NCBI GenBank assembly: GCA_025350645.1
Contig: JANXXM010000145.1
Coordinates: 1 to 64,000, forward strand
Length of the DNA stretch: 64,000 nt
Direction of reading: 5' to 3'
From: Ferruginibacter sp.
GTDB taxonomy: Bacteria; Bacteroidota; Bacteroidia; Chitinophagales; Chitinophagaceae
Part shown: positions 43,673 to 54,900 of the stretch, piece by piece
Layout: the number at the start of each line of letters is the position of its first letter
Position numbering within the stretch: the stretch's first letter is position 1
The notes under the pieces: generated by a model
Told to the model about the DNA's origin: nothing
The model's database searches: none
The model's input: only the letters and a program-made list of their open reading frames with translations
Position numbers and translations under genes: made by a program

Positions 43673-44593
43673 TTATAATTTATTGGCCCATAAACTAAGA
43701 AATACAATCATTAAATAAAAATAAGAGCCAAACATCACCATTCTGGCGCTTGCCTTATCCATTTTTATAAACAGTTTTATACTTAGCAAAACCATAGCTA
43801 CATTACAACCTAACACTATCCACATACTTATTTCACCGCTTATTCCATAATAGTAGGGCAGTATTCCCACAGGTATCATCATAGTGCTATACATGATGGT
43901 TTGCAGTGCTGTAAATTTAGTTGGCCCTTTATCACCCGGCAATAATTTAAAACCAGCTTTGCTATAATCTTCATGCGCTATCCAGGCTATTGCCCAAAAG
44001 TGTGGAAACTGCCAGAGAAACTGTATCCCAAATAAAATCCAGCCGCCACTGCTAAAACTATCTGTAGCAGCAACCCAGCCAATGAGACAAGGTAAAGCCC
44101 CTGGTATTGCCCCTACTAGTACAGCAACTGAGTTTACTTTTTTTAATGGTGTATAAATAAAACCATAAATAAATAAACTTGCCAGCCCTACCAGCGCACT
44201 ATTCAGGTTAAAAAAATACCACATCATTCCAACGCCAAGTATCCCTGTTACCAGTGCAAATGTATAACCCTCTTTTACACTCATTCTGCCACTGGCAATT
44301 GGCCTGGAGGCAGTTCTTTTCATCAGGGCATCGGTATCTTTTTCCAATACCTGGTTTACAGTATTGGCACTGCCGGTTATACACAACCCTGCAATAAAAA
44401 GTAAAAGAACTAAAACCAATACATGTAAAGTAAAACCAGCCTTTTGGTATGGTGCTATTAAAAAACTTACTACTGTACTAAATACAACCATAAAACTCAG
44501 TGTGAATTTTATAAGCTGAAAATAATCTTTTACTTTACTTGCAAGGGCAAAAGATTTTGAGCCAGCTATTGTTGTATTTTCTATTTTATTCAT
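43673..44593 (-). CDS. ctaB: Protohaem IX farnesyltransferase (haem O synthase)
   Basis: A 306-residue UbiA-type membrane prenyltransferase. NQVLEKDTDALMKRTASRP is the prenyl-diphosphate Asp motif, and AHEDYSKAGFKLLPG a second conserved loop. It adds a farnesyl group to haem b to form haem O, the precursor of haem A for subunit I. It sits between coxA and the subunit III genes. No haem A synthase (ctaA) is in the window. Confidence 0.95.
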   Translation of the reverse strand: MNKIENTTIAGSKSFALASKVKDYFQLIKFTLSFMVVFSTVVSFLIAPYQKAGFTLHVLVLVLLLFIAGLCITGSANTVNQVLEKDTDALMKRTASRPIASGRMSVKEGYTFALVTGILGVGMMWYFFNLNSALVGLASLFIYGFIYTPLKKVNSVAVLVGAIPGALPCLIGWVAATDSFSSGGWILFGIQFLWQFPHFWAIAWIAHEDYSKAGFKLLPGDKGPTKFTALQTIMYSTMMIPVGILPYYYGISGEISMWIVLGCNVAMVLLSIKLFIKMDKASARMVMFGSYFYLMIVFLSLWANKL

Positions 44594-44662
44594 CTTAAAA
44601 CTGAATAGCTTTTTTGCCTTTTTGGAATTAGCAAATTAGCACATCAGCAAATTTGATATTTA

Positions 44663-46477
44663 TTAATGTTTCTCCTCATCATCTCCTACTGGTACATTCT
44701 GCATTATAAAGTCTTTTCCATCTTTACTTTCTTTTGCATAGTCGTAAGGCCACCTGTGCACTTCTGGTATTTCTCCCACCCAGTTGCCATGCCCTGGCCT
44801 TATGGGTGTTGTCCATTCCAGTGTATTGGCATCCCATGGGTTCATGGTGGTAACTTTTCTTCCTTTCCAGATGCTGTAAAAGAAGTTTATGATAAACAGT
44901 AGCTGAGCTGCGAAAACTATCATTGCTATTAAACTAATAAATTCATTTAAGCCTCCAAACATTTTAAATGATTCCCAGGTAGAAAAATCGTAGTACCTGC
45001 GGGGCATACCTGCAAGACCTTCGTAGTGCATTGGCCAGAATATTAAATAAGCACCTACAATTGTTACCCAAAAATGAATATAAGCAAGCGTGTTATTTAA
45101 ATAAGTACCAAACATTTTTGGATACCAATGATAGACACCTGCAAATAATCCAAAGAAAGATGCTACACCCATTACAATATGAAAGTGAGCTATTACAAAA
45201 TAAGTATCGTGCAGGTGAATATCCAATGCAGAGTTGCCAAGAAAGATACCTGTAAGACCACCACTTATGAACAAGCTTACAAAGCCGATGGCAAATAACA
45301 TAGCTGGGGTAAAGCGAATATTTCCCCGCCACAAAGTAGTGAGCCAGTTAAATACTTTAATAGCAGAAGGTACCGCTATTAATAAAGTAAGTAATACAAA
45401 AATACCCCCGAGGTAAGGATTGAGCCCGGTTACAAACATGTGATGTGCCCATACAAGAAATGCTAAGACAGTAATAGCAAATAACGACCCCACCATTGCC
45501 ATATAACCAAATATAGGTTTACGGCTGTTTACAGATAATATTTCTGACGACATTCCCATTGCCGGTAACAAAATTATATACACTTCAGGGTGACCAAGAA
45601 ACCAGAATAGATGCTGAAATAAAATGGCGCTTCCGCCTTCGTTTGGCAAAATTTTACCTGCCACCACTATATCACTTAGAAAAAAACTTGTTCCTAAGTT
45701 TCTATCAAACAATAACAATATTGCGCCGGATAATAACACAGGAAAAGAAAGAACGCCTAATACCGCTGTAAAGAAAAATGCCCAGATGGTAAGCGGCATC
45801 CTCGTCATACTCATCCCTTTTGTGCGCATGTTAAGCACCGTAGTAATATAATTTAAACCGCCTAATAAAGAGGATACTATAAATAATGCCATACTCACCA
45901 GCCAAAGATCCATACCTATTTTACTTCCCATAGATGCATCGCCCAGTGCGCTTAGGGGCGGGTATACAGTCCATCCGCCACTTGCAGGGCCTGTTTGTAC
46001 AAACAATGAAGAAATCATAACTACAGACGCCATAAAGAAAAACCAGTAGCTAAGCATATTTAATAAAGGCGATGCCATATCTCTTGCACCAATTTGCAAT
46101 GGAATTAAAAAGTTGGAAAATGTGCCGCTTAGTCCTGCAGTAAGTACAAAAAATACTAGTATTGTACCATGCATAGTTACCAATGCATAATAAAATTCCG
46201 GTTGTATTTTTCCGCCTTTTGCCCAGTGGCCAAACAAATCTTCCAGCCATGGAAAGGTAGATTCTGGATAGCCCAGTTGCAACCGAAATATTACGGAAAA
46301 TAATCCGCCAATAAAGGCCCAGATAATACCCGTGACTAAAAATTGTTTTGCTATTGTTTTATGATCCTGGCTAAAAACGTATTTGGTAATGAACGTTTCT
46401 TTGTGATGGTGTTCTGCGTGACTATCGCCCTGTACACCATGCAGGATTGCTTCGTTTGCGGTGATTACGGTACTCAT
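44663..46477 (-). CDS. ctaD: Cytochrome c oxidase subunit I (aa3-type)
   Basis: A 604-residue haem-copper oxidase catalytic subunit. WFLGHPEVYIILLPAMG has the CuB His and cross-linked Tyr. WAHHMFVTG provides the CuB histidine pair, HDTYFVIAHFHIV the haem ligands, and TMHGTILVF the haem a ligand region. The Tyr-His pair places it in the A family. It pumps protons while reducing O2, using electrons from the Act complex and subunit II. The hydrophilic C-terminus (about 60 residues) is longer than the mitochondrial form. Confidence 0.97.
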   Translation of the reverse strand: MSTVITANEAILHGVQGDSHAEHHHKETFITKYVFSQDHKTIAKQFLVTGIIWAFIGGLFSVIFRLQLGYPESTFPWLEDLFGHWAKGGKIQPEFYYALVTMHGTILVFFVLTAGLSGTFSNFLIPLQIGARDMASPLLNMLSYWFFFMASVVMISSLFVQTGPASGGWTVYPPLSALGDASMGSKIGMDLWLVSMALFIVSSLLGGLNYITTVLNMRTKGMSMTRMPLTIWAFFFTAVLGVLSFPVLLSGAILLLFDRNLGTSFFLSDIVVAGKILPNEGGSAILFQHLFWFLGHPEVYIILLPAMGMSSEILSVNSRKPIFGYMAMVGSLFAITVLAFLVWAHHMFVTGLNPYLGGIFVLLTLLIAVPSAIKVFNWLTTLWRGNIRFTPAMLFAIGFVSLFISGGLTGIFLGNSALDIHLHDTYFVIAHFHIVMGVASFFGLFAGVYHWYPKMFGTYLNNTLAYIHFWVTIVGAYLIFWPMHYEGLAGMPRRYYDFSTWESFKMFGGLNEFISLIAMIVFAAQLLFIINFFYSIWKGRKVTTMNPWDANTLEWTTPIRPGHGNWVGEIPEVHRWPYDYAKESKDGKDFIMQNVPVGDDEEKH

Positions 46478-46504
46478 GATTTTAAATTTTCTTTATTTCT
46501 GGTC

Positions 46505-47563
46505 TTATTTTTTCACAGGCAATATAGCCGCTATTAATTTTTTTGTTGTATCTGGTGTTGCTGGTTTTGCTGTGGGATCTTTATCAGGATACATTGCATA
46601 ATAATCAGGTTTCTGAGCATCCAGCCATTTATTATATTCCCCTTCTGTTTCTACAACAATAATACCCCTCATAGAAAAATGGCTTTTGCCACAAACCTGG
46701 TCACAGCTTATCTCATACCTAAAGTTTACATTACCGGTGCGTACTTTCATTTGTTCTGTTGTGTACTGCGGGGTAAACCACATGGTTGTAGGTATACCAG
46801 GCACTGCATCCATCTTCATTCTAAAATGCGGAAGACCTACATCATGAATTACATCCATAGCACCAATAACCAGTTTTACCGGTTTATTTACGGGCATGTG
46901 CATTTCCGTAGTTTTTAAATCATCCAAACTTGCAGGATCTTGAAAATCTACCCCCAAGGTATTACCAGATGGCTTGTTGTATAATCGATAATTTTTTTTG
47001 CCTAACACCCCATCCTTACCAGGATATCGTATGTCCCATGCAAACTGATGCCCCGTAATTTCTATAAGTGTGGCATTTTTGGGAGCTTCACCCGTCATTT
47101 TGAACCAGTTTACCAGTCCAAAAACCACCAACACAGTAAGAAAAATAGCCGGCACTGTTGTCCATAATAATTCCAGCTTAGTATTGTGGGGGAAAAAGAA
47201 AGCTTTTTTACCATCTTTTTCCTGATACCTAAAGGAAAACCAAAATAATAAAATCTGTGTAATTAAGAATACAACGCCTGTTACACCTATTGTTATATAC
47301 AACATTAAATCAATCTTCTCGCCTTCTACAGATGCAGATCCTGCAGGGAAAAGTGTTTTAGGGTAGAACCATTCGTTACAAACATATACTCCTATCAATC
47401 CTAAAATTAAAAAACTGATGAGCAAAAACCCATTAATTTTATTGGTTTGTTTTCTGGTTTTATCTTCCCCTTTTAATACACTTACATACTCGCTTGCCTT
47501 TGCTATCTGGAATATTACCAGAAAAACCATTATAACAATTGCTATTATTAATAACTCTTTCAT
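46505..47563 (-). CDS. ctaC: Cytochrome c oxidase subunit II
   Basis: A 352-residue subunit II. The N-terminal membrane part has more helices than usual (ELLIIAIVIMVFLVIFQIA, FLLISFLILGLIGVYVC, then the two standard ones). The CuA domain has the ligands in SCDQVCGKSHFSM plus the upstream His in HDVGLPHFRMKMD. No CxxCH is present, so there is no fused cytochrome c and the complex is aa3, not caa3. It lies between actF and coxA. Confidence 0.95.
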   Translation of the reverse strand: MKELLIIAIVIMVFLVIFQIAKASEYVSVLKGEDKTRKQTNKINGFLLISFLILGLIGVYVCNEWFYPKTLFPAGSASVEGEKIDLMLYITIGVTGVVFLITQILLFWFSFRYQEKDGKKAFFFPHNTKLELLWTTVPAIFLTVLVVFGLVNWFKMTGEAPKNATLIEITGHQFAWDIRYPGKDGVLGKKNYRLYNKPSGNTLGVDFQDPASLDDLKTTEMHMPVNKPVKLVIGAMDVIHDVGLPHFRMKMDAVPGIPTTMWFTPQYTTEQMKVRTGNVNFRYEISCDQVCGKSHFSMRGIIVVETEGEYNKWLDAQKPDYYAMYPDKDPTAKPATPDTTKKLIAAILPVKK

Positions 47564-47638
47564 ATCAAATTTATATTGTGCGTATGTAGCAATATCGAAA
47601 TTGCTATATCATCAAACTTATTTTTTACTTCACCTATT

Positions 47639-48910
47639 TTATGTATGATGAATCATACTTTCTTTTAGGAACGGGTTATTTTTGGGCACTAGTGAATTTT
47701 TCTCGAAAAACCTTCCTGTACCCCACATAATTATTCCTATAAATAAACAGGCAACACCAAATTCAAAAGGTAGTAATTCTGCATGAGCACCCAATGTGCC
47801 GGGCATTATCATCTGATAAAAATCTATCCAGTGCCCGAATATGATTAGTACTGCCACAAAGGTAACAACAGTCCAATTTCTTTTAGAACCTTTCTTCATT
47901 AAAATTAATAACGGTCCCAGAAAATTAACAATAAGATTGAAAAAGAATATACCGGAATATGGACCAGACTGCGTAGCTGTTCCTATACGTGCAATAAAAT
48001 ATCTTGTTTCTTCAGGTTGATTACTATACCATATCAACATATACTGATCAAACCATAAATATGCCCAGAATACAGAAAAAGCAAACATAAATTTTCCAAT
48101 GTCGTGCAAATGCTCTTCTGTTACATATTCCAGCTGATCCCTGTTTTTAAGAAATATTACAAAAATGGCAATCAATGATAAGCCTGATACAAAAGTACTT
48201 GAGAAAGTGTACCAGCTGTACATGGTACTGTACCAATGAGGATCTATGCTCATAAGCCAAAGCCAGGGTGTAACGGAAGCTACACTTAATCCAAAAAATA
48301 CGATATAATAAGATGCAAAAGTAAAATTTTTATCTAACCAGCGTTTAGCCTTTGTATGATCCATAGCTCCATCACTATCTGCATTCAAACTCAGAGAGCG
48401 CATTTTTTTTCCCAGTAAAGACCAAAGTAGCGTACACAAAGCAGACCATACTAAAAAGAAAGTTGGATTTAAGAAACCATGTTTACCATTTAAAATTTTA
48501 TCGAAAGTCGATGTTCCTTTTACATAAAGATTAGGATCTAACCAATGATAAATATCTGTACGGCCTCCTAGTATTAATGCCAGCAAAACAACAAAATTTA
48601 TTATGCCCAATAAAGGTACCACGCTTGATATAGCTTCTGGCACACGCCTCATAGCAGTTTGCCAGCCGCCCATTGCCAAAGTTGTTATACATATAAAAAA
48701 CATGCTTGCATTTACCAATAGCAGCCAGTACACACTATTTTGTAGTAATACTGCCCAAAATCTTGTACTATCATAATTACCATCCCCTGCTACCGGGTGA
48801 GTAAACGGGTGAAATTTTATAAAGCCATACAATACAGCTATAAGACCAGCCACAATAAGCCCCCATGTCCATTTTTTATAACTGCCTGGTAATTGAAACT
48901 GCTGATTCAT
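47639..48910 (-). CDS. actF: Alternative complex III subunit ActF
   Basis: A 423-residue polytopic membrane protein matching the quinol:cytochrome c oxidoreductase ActF subunit, related to NrfD-type proteins. It has about ten hydrophobic helices, e.g. LLVNASMFFICITTLAMGGW and FMFAFSVFWAYLWFDQYMLIWYSN. In the known complex ActF lies beside ActC in the membrane core. It is the last act gene before coxB. Confidence 0.92.
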   Translation of the reverse strand: MNQQFQLPGSYKKWTWGLIVAGLIAVLYGFIKFHPFTHPVAGDGNYDSTRFWAVLLQNSVYWLLLVNASMFFICITTLAMGGWQTAMRRVPEAISSVVPLLGIINFVVLLALILGGRTDIYHWLDPNLYVKGTSTFDKILNGKHGFLNPTFFLVWSALCTLLWSLLGKKMRSLSLNADSDGAMDHTKAKRWLDKNFTFASYYIVFFGLSVASVTPWLWLMSIDPHWYSTMYSWYTFSSTFVSGLSLIAIFVIFLKNRDQLEYVTEEHLHDIGKFMFAFSVFWAYLWFDQYMLIWYSNQPEETRYFIARIGTATQSGPYSGIFFFNLIVNFLGPLLILMKKGSKRNWTVVTFVAVLIIFGHWIDFYQMIMPGTLGAHAELLPFEFGVACLFIGIIMWGTGRFFEKNSLVPKNNPFLKESMIHHT

Positions 48911-48946
48911 CTATAAATATTTTGTATGAGTATCTTTATTTTTATT

Positions 48947-49591
48947 TTATTTTTTTACTATTGCCGAAGTGTCTTTAGCTGCTGTACCTGTTGTTGTATC
49001 TGCCTTCGGTTGTAACGTTCTTATATATTTTACAATCATCCAGCGTTGTTGTTTGGTGAGCTGAGATGCATAACTACCCATAACTCCTTTTCCATAGTGA
49101 ATGGAATGAAACATTGTTCCATCTGCCATAGCTATATACGCTGGCTGGGTAAGATTTGCAACTCCGCCTACATACCCGCCGGTAGAAATTGGTCCGTTTC
49201 CTACGCCTTTATCTCCATGGCAAATAGCACAATTTATGTTAAACAACCTTTGTGTTTCTGCCATTTGATTTTTCGTCATTGAGTTTATCGGGTTTTTTAC
49301 TGATGCACTCATAGCATATCCCACGCTATCATTTGGCAGTGTATACGGAAATAGTTCTCCTCTTTTTAATGTACCCTGTACAGACATGTTGTTGTAAAAA
49401 ATCATATTACCGCCCAGTTTGGATATATCCATTGTAAACTTTGTAGAATCCCTTAGAGCATAACTTTCATAAGCTCTGCTATAAGCCATATCCGGCATAT
49501 ATATTTTTCCGGGTAAACGTTTACTATCGCAACTTACAAATGCGGTTGTGCAACCTATTATTATTAAAACTATTATTGTAATTTTTTTCAT
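48947..49591 (-). CDS. actE: Alternative complex III subunit ActE (monohaem cytochrome c lipoprotein)
   Basis: A 214-residue lipoprotein (signal MKKITIIVLIII..., lipobox FVSC). MPDMAYSRAYESYALRD is the conserved ActE entry, and CAICHGDKGVGNGP the single CxxCH haem site, with a later Met ligand region GKGVMGSYASQL. It carries electrons from the Act core towards the oxidase. The start at 49591 is chosen for the signal peptide; the track start adds 9 residues. Confidence 0.93.
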   Translation of the reverse strand: MKKITIIVLIIIGCTTAFVSCDSKRLPGKIYMPDMAYSRAYESYALRDSTKFTMDISKLGGNMIFYNNMSVQGTLKRGELFPYTLPNDSVGYAMSASVKNPINSMTKNQMAETQRLFNINCAICHGDKGVGNGPISTGGYVGGVANLTQPAYIAMADGTMFHSIHYGKGVMGSYASQLTKQQRWMIVKYIRTLQPKADTTTGTAAKDTSAIVKK

Positions 49592-49637
49592 AACCCCCTG
49601 TCTCTTTAATTTGAGCATATAATTTTAAAAGCCATTT

Positions 49638-50225
49638 TTAATATCCAAGTTCGTGCCTGTACAATTTTTGTTCTTTATCATATCTTCCTATCCACCAGCC
49701 TGTTTCTGCCACTTGTATATTTATATCTTTTGCACCAGCTTTTTGTAAAAAACTTTCTACTTCTGCGTCATCGGTTTTATCTGTACATTCTATAGCCATT
49801 ACAAAATGATCATCAGTAGCTCTGGCACTGAAATGATGTTTTTTTATAAAGGGCGACAACTGGCACAAATAACAAAAAGTAAGTACCATACCTACCGCAC
49901 TAAAGAGAACTGTAAGTTCAAACGTAATAGGTATCCATGCCGGTAGTGAAAAATGCGGCTTACCGCCAATATTTAAAGGCCAGTCTTTTGTAAAAACCCA
50001 GCTAATAAAAGTAAGTGCTGTTGTAGTCCCCGTAATAGCATAAATAAACCCAGCAGTATGTAAACTTGTTTCCCGCAACCCGAGTGCATGATCCAGCCCA
50101 TGCACAGGAAAAGGTGTGTATACATCATGAATTTTGTATCCTGCTTTCCTTACATTTTTTACCGCAGGAAAAAGTACTGCTTCATCATCAAAAGATCCTA
50201 CCACAAATTTTTTAATTCCGCTCAT
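49638..50225 (-). CDS. actD: Alternative complex III subunit ActD (DUF3341)
   Basis: A 195-residue DUF3341 protein. A soluble N-terminal ferredoxin-like part (KFVVGSFDDEAVLFPAVKNVRKAGYKIHDVYTPFPVHGLD) is followed by two membrane helices (FIYAITGTTTALTFISWVF, ITFELTVLFSAVGMVLTFCYL) and a C-terminal domain. ActD is a structural subunit without cofactors. Position between actC and actE is canonical. Confidence 0.92.
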   Translation of the reverse strand: MSGIKKFVVGSFDDEAVLFPAVKNVRKAGYKIHDVYTPFPVHGLDHALGLRETSLHTAGFIYAITGTTTALTFISWVFTKDWPLNIGGKPHFSLPAWIPITFELTVLFSAVGMVLTFCYLCQLSPFIKKHHFSARATDDHFVMAIECTDKTDDAEVESFLQKAGAKDINIQVAETGWWIGRYDKEQKLYRHELGY

Positions 50226-50299
50226 AATAATTAATGACTAATAATTAATAATTCTAAAAACACAGCTATTTAAATACTAAATACTCAGTAATAATACTT

Positions 50300-51751
50300 T
50301 TAATGTGCATGCTCCACTTCTTCAATATAAAATTTTTCTGCATCCGCTTTTTCTATATCTCCCATTTTCACTTTATAGTTTTCGCCACTAGTTTTAAGTA
50401 TTGATTTAATTTCTGCTACAGCAATAACTGGGAAGTATTTTGCAAAAAGGAAAAAGCAGGTAAAGAACAATCCGAATGTACCCAGGTAAAATCCTATTTC
50501 ATAAATACTGGGGCTGTAATACGTACTCCATGCACTGGGCAAAAAATCTCTGTAAACAGAGGTAACTATAATTACAAAACGCTCGTACCACATACCAATA
50601 TTTACGATAATACTCATAAAGAAGGTAACAGAAACATTTCTTCTTAATTTTTTACTCCAAAATAATTGTGGGGATACTACATTACAAAACATCATGAGGT
50701 AATAACTCCAGCCATAAGGGCTAAATATGTTCCCCCTGTTTTGAAAGAATGCATGTATTTCATACGGATTTTGACCGTACCATGCAATAAACAATTCAGT
50801 TAAATAAGCTATACCTACAATACTTCCTGTAAGCACAATTACTTTGTTCATAGCTTCTATATGCCCTATTGTAATATAGTCCTGCAGGTTCAATACTTTT
50901 CTTACAATAATTAAAAGCGTTTGCACCATTGCAAATCCGGAGAATATAGCTCCCGCCACAAAATATGGCGGAAAAATGGTTGTATGCCAGCCAGGTACTA
51001 CAGATGTTGCAAAGTCAAAAGATACTATGGTATGAACAGAAAGTACTAGTGGTGTACTTAAACCTGCAAGTACCAGCGAGAGAGATTCGAAACGCTGCCA
51101 GTGCTTTGTACTGCCCGTCCAGCCAAATGCTGCTACGCCATACATCATTTTTCTGAATTTGGTTTTTGCCCGGTCTCTTACTGTAGCAAAATCCGGCAAT
51201 AAACCACTATACCAAAATAATAATGATACTGTAAAGTACGTTGATATTGCAAACACATCCCACAGCAACGGGGAGTTAAAGTTTACCCAAAGCGGGCCTC
51301 TTGTATTTGGATAAGGAAGAACGAAGAAAGCCATCCAAACCCTACCCATGTGCCATATAGGAAACTGCCCTGCACACATTACCGCAAAAATTGTCATCGC
51401 CTCTGCCGCTCTGTTTACACCTGTTCTCCAACCTTGCCTAAATAATAATAATATCGCAGAAATTAACGTACCTGCATGGCCAATACCTACCCACCACACA
51501 AAGTTGGTGATATCCCAACCCCAGCCAATCGTTTTGTTCAGGTTCCATTGGCCAATACCATAAGTAACTTCTCTGTAAATACTGTATACACCAAACATTA
51601 GTAATGCCACACTAATGTAAAAACCAATATACCAAAGCCTGCTGGGCTTCATCTCTATTGGGCTTATAATATCCTCTGTAACCTGGTGGTAATCCTTGTT
51701 ACCGTCTATAAGCGGCTCCCTTTGTTGTGATTCGTATTTGAGTAATGACAT
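50300..51751 (-). CDS. actC: Alternative complex III subunit ActC (NrfD-like, quinol-binding)
   Basis: A 483-residue NrfD-family membrane protein with about ten helices (e.g. FVWWVGIGHAGTLISAILLLF). In characterised complexes ActC holds the quinol-oxidation site close to ActB's iron-sulfur clusters. The His in GIGHAGT belongs to the conserved quinone region. The 181-base gap from actB holds no credible gene. Confidence 0.93.
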   Translation of the reverse strand: MSLLKYESQQREPLIDGNKDYHQVTEDIISPIEMKPSRLWYIGFYISVALLMFGVYSIYREVTYGIGQWNLNKTIGWGWDITNFVWWVGIGHAGTLISAILLLFRQGWRTGVNRAAEAMTIFAVMCAGQFPIWHMGRVWMAFFVLPYPNTRGPLWVNFNSPLLWDVFAISTYFTVSLLFWYSGLLPDFATVRDRAKTKFRKMMYGVAAFGWTGSTKHWQRFESLSLVLAGLSTPLVLSVHTIVSFDFATSVVPGWHTTIFPPYFVAGAIFSGFAMVQTLLIIVRKVLNLQDYITIGHIEAMNKVIVLTGSIVGIAYLTELFIAWYGQNPYEIHAFFQNRGNIFSPYGWSYYLMMFCNVVSPQLFWSKKLRRNVSVTFFMSIIVNIGMWYERFVIIVTSVYRDFLPSAWSTYYSPSIYEIGFYLGTFGLFFTCFFLFAKYFPVIAVAEIKSILKTSGENYKVKMGDIEKADAEKFYIEEVEHAH

Positions 51752-51932
51752 ATTGTAAAAATGTGCTTGCTAGCTTATTGCTAAACTTGTTAATTATTTA
51801 ATCTTACTACATTTTATTTTGAGCCCGGCAAAAACAACAACATCCTTCCACTTCACTGGCGTTGCACCTTTGTGCATTTTATCTTTATTCAACTTTATTT
51901 GCCTGTTTTCAGGCTCCTTTATTCCTCGGAAT

Positions 51933-54900
51933 TTAAGCGCCAACCTTTTCCATTTTTTTCTCATCCTTTTTTTGCTCTGTATGCTCTTCCCCATCTTCTT
52001 TTATTCCTACAAACCTGTCTGTGTTTCTTACTTTGGCCAGGTAACTTACGTTTGGTAAAACATGCAATTGTTCCAGCACATAAAAATTACGATTTACCTG
52101 CTCCACATTTCTTATTTTATAAACATCACTTTCTTTATCATTCATATTACCAAATGCAATAGAATTTGTAGGGCAGGCCTGTGCACATGCTACTTTTACA
52201 TTTCGCACCATTGTAGGGTCCTGTTGTTTTTTTGCTTCCAGTTTTGTCTCCTGTAGTCTTTGCACACAAAAAGAACATTTTTCAATAACACCTCTGGCTC
52301 TTACCGTTACATCTGGGTTTAATACCATCCGGGTAAGGTCATCATTCATTTGCAGCGTTACCTCATTGGTGTCTATACCAATTAAAGGTTTTTGATTGTC
52401 TTTAAAACTATCCGAACCATTAAAATCGAGCCAGTTAAAGCGACGTACTTTATAAGGGCAGTTATTGGCGCAATACCTTGTACCAATACAACGATTATAC
52501 GTCATCTGGTTCAATCCTTCACTGCTATGATTGGTAGCAGCTACCGGGCATACATTCTCGCATGGTGCGTTATCACAGTGCTGGCACATCATAGGTTGAA
52601 AAACAACACTCGGATTTTCTGCTGATCCCATAAAGTATCTATCTATTCGCAACCAGTGCATTTCGTGTGCTCTTTGTACCTGTATTTTTCCAACTACACT
52701 TACATTATTTTCTGCAGTGCATGCTACTACACATGCGCTACAACCTGTGCAGGTGTTTAAATCTATACTCATCCCCCATTTTATTCCTGGTCTTTCAAAA
52801 TCCGGGTATTGAGTTGCATCTTTTCTAAAATCTTCTTTACCTACAGGTGTTATTTCTTCTCTCTCTTTTCTGGGCTCTTCTAAAACTCCTTCAGGGTTTT
52901 TAATAAAACTTACCAGGTTGGTTTCATAAATAACCGGCCTGCTTTCAGATGAACCATGCACCTGTGTTTGTGCAAGTGGGTAAGTATCTGCGGTTTTTTC
53001 TAAAATGGCAGGTACACTATAACTCATCGTTACGCCATCAAACCCTACAAATGGGTATGCATTTTGGCCGGCTCCATAAGCTGCCATTCCTATCCTGTCC
53101 AAGTTTATATCTTTTTTCTCCGGAGAAGTGTTGGCGCTTTCTCTGCCATAACCTAAAGCAATACCTACAGTAGAGGGATGAACTCCCGGGATAATTAATG
53201 CTGGTAGCCGCAGCTCTTTACCATTTACTATAATTTTTATTACAGGCTTTTCCGGATGCACTTCATATTTGTCAGCATCTTTAGCACTATTTGGGTTGGC
53301 TACATCAAAACCAAATAATTCTTTAGCTAATGCAGGGCTTACCATAGCATAGTTATCCCAGGTTACCTTAGATACAGGGTCTGGCAGTTCCTGCAGCCAC
53401 GGGTTGTTTGCCTGGCTACCTGTACCTACCGAAACTTTTTGATACAAAACAATTTCCTTTTCCCCTGCTTTTACAACTCCTATTTTAGCAGCAGCGTCTG
53501 CAACCTTAGCTGCACTATAAGCAGCTAAGGTTATGGGAGCAATTGTTTCTACTATTCCATCCTGTAATGCCTTATCAAAAAGATCTGCACTGCCCAGTTT
53601 TGCTGTCCAAAATTCTTTAAAATAAATATCATAAGCATCCAGAGAGGCTGGCTGACGGGGTACAGATGTTTTAAAATCTCCTTTAGAAGAATCGGCTACG
53701 GCCGTTGCTACATTTACAGCAGCCACCTGCCCGCTCCATTTTAAGAGTGATGTTTGAAAATTTCTTGTCTTGAATAATGGATATATAACAGGCTGTATAA
53801 TGCTGATGTATCCTGCTTTTGGTTCTGCATCACCCCAGCTTTCCAACCAGTGATGCGATGGGATAATATATTTACATTGTTCCGCAGTTTCATTTAATGA
53901 AGCATTAAATGAAATACTTAAAGGCAATTTTGATAATGCTTCACCAAATTTTTTACCTTCTGCATAACTATATACCGGGTTACAATCATAAATTAACACT
54001 GCTCCTACATTGCCGGCGGCCATATCCGCAGATAATTTTACCATATCTGTGTCTATTCCTTTTCTCACATTGGTTGTAGCACCCCAGTTGATTGTAGTAC
54101 CGTTTGCTCCTATAATTTCGTTAATGGCATTTACTATTATTTGAACATTTGCATCATTGCTGCCGCACACTACTAATGATGTTCCTTTTGCAGCAGCAAG
54201 TAAAGCCGCAGTTTTATTTATTCCCTCAGCCAGGTTACCATCAGCAATGGCCGGCGCTACAACTGTGCCTCCTAATTTTGACAATAATGCCAATGCAATT
54301 GCACCAGTTTGTGATGGCTTGTGTGTATAACGGTCATCTGCATTACTACCCGTTAAACTCATTATACTTTCAAACTGTATATGCCTGCAAATGTCTGGTT
54401 TTTCTCCTTTAATTTTTTTATTTTCACCATACTGCCTGCTAAATTCTACAGGTGTAAGCCATGTACCTAAAAAATCTGCGCCAAGACTTACAATTGTTTT
54501 TGCTTTATCAAAATGATAATCTGGCAATATTTTTTTACCATACGAAGCTTCATTTGCCAGCAACATACCACTGTAACTTACTGCATCATACTGTATGTGC
54601 GTGCTACCGGGATACTTGGCTAAAAATGCTGCAATAATTTGTAATGTAGAAGGGGAAGTTATAGTAGAAGTAAGCAAAACTATCGGGCGACCGGCAATTG
54701 CTGCCATACCATCGGCAATCATTTTATCAAATACATCAAAGCCAGGTACTTCCTTAAAATCTGTGCCTGCTTTTTGTAATGGATGGCGAAGGCGTGTAGG
54801 ATCATACAAATCCAGCACGGAAGCCTGTGCCTGGGCATTTGTTCCTCCTTTTGTAAGAGAAGAAAGTTCGTTACCTTCTATTTTAATTGGCCTGCCATCT

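Noticed and set aside
51794-51994. 66-residue very basic minus-strand ORF between actB and actC
   Set aside because: It overlaps the end of actB in another frame, and its Lys content comes from the A-rich minus strand. No family match or start signal. Kept only as a note because the actB-actC gap is 181 bases.
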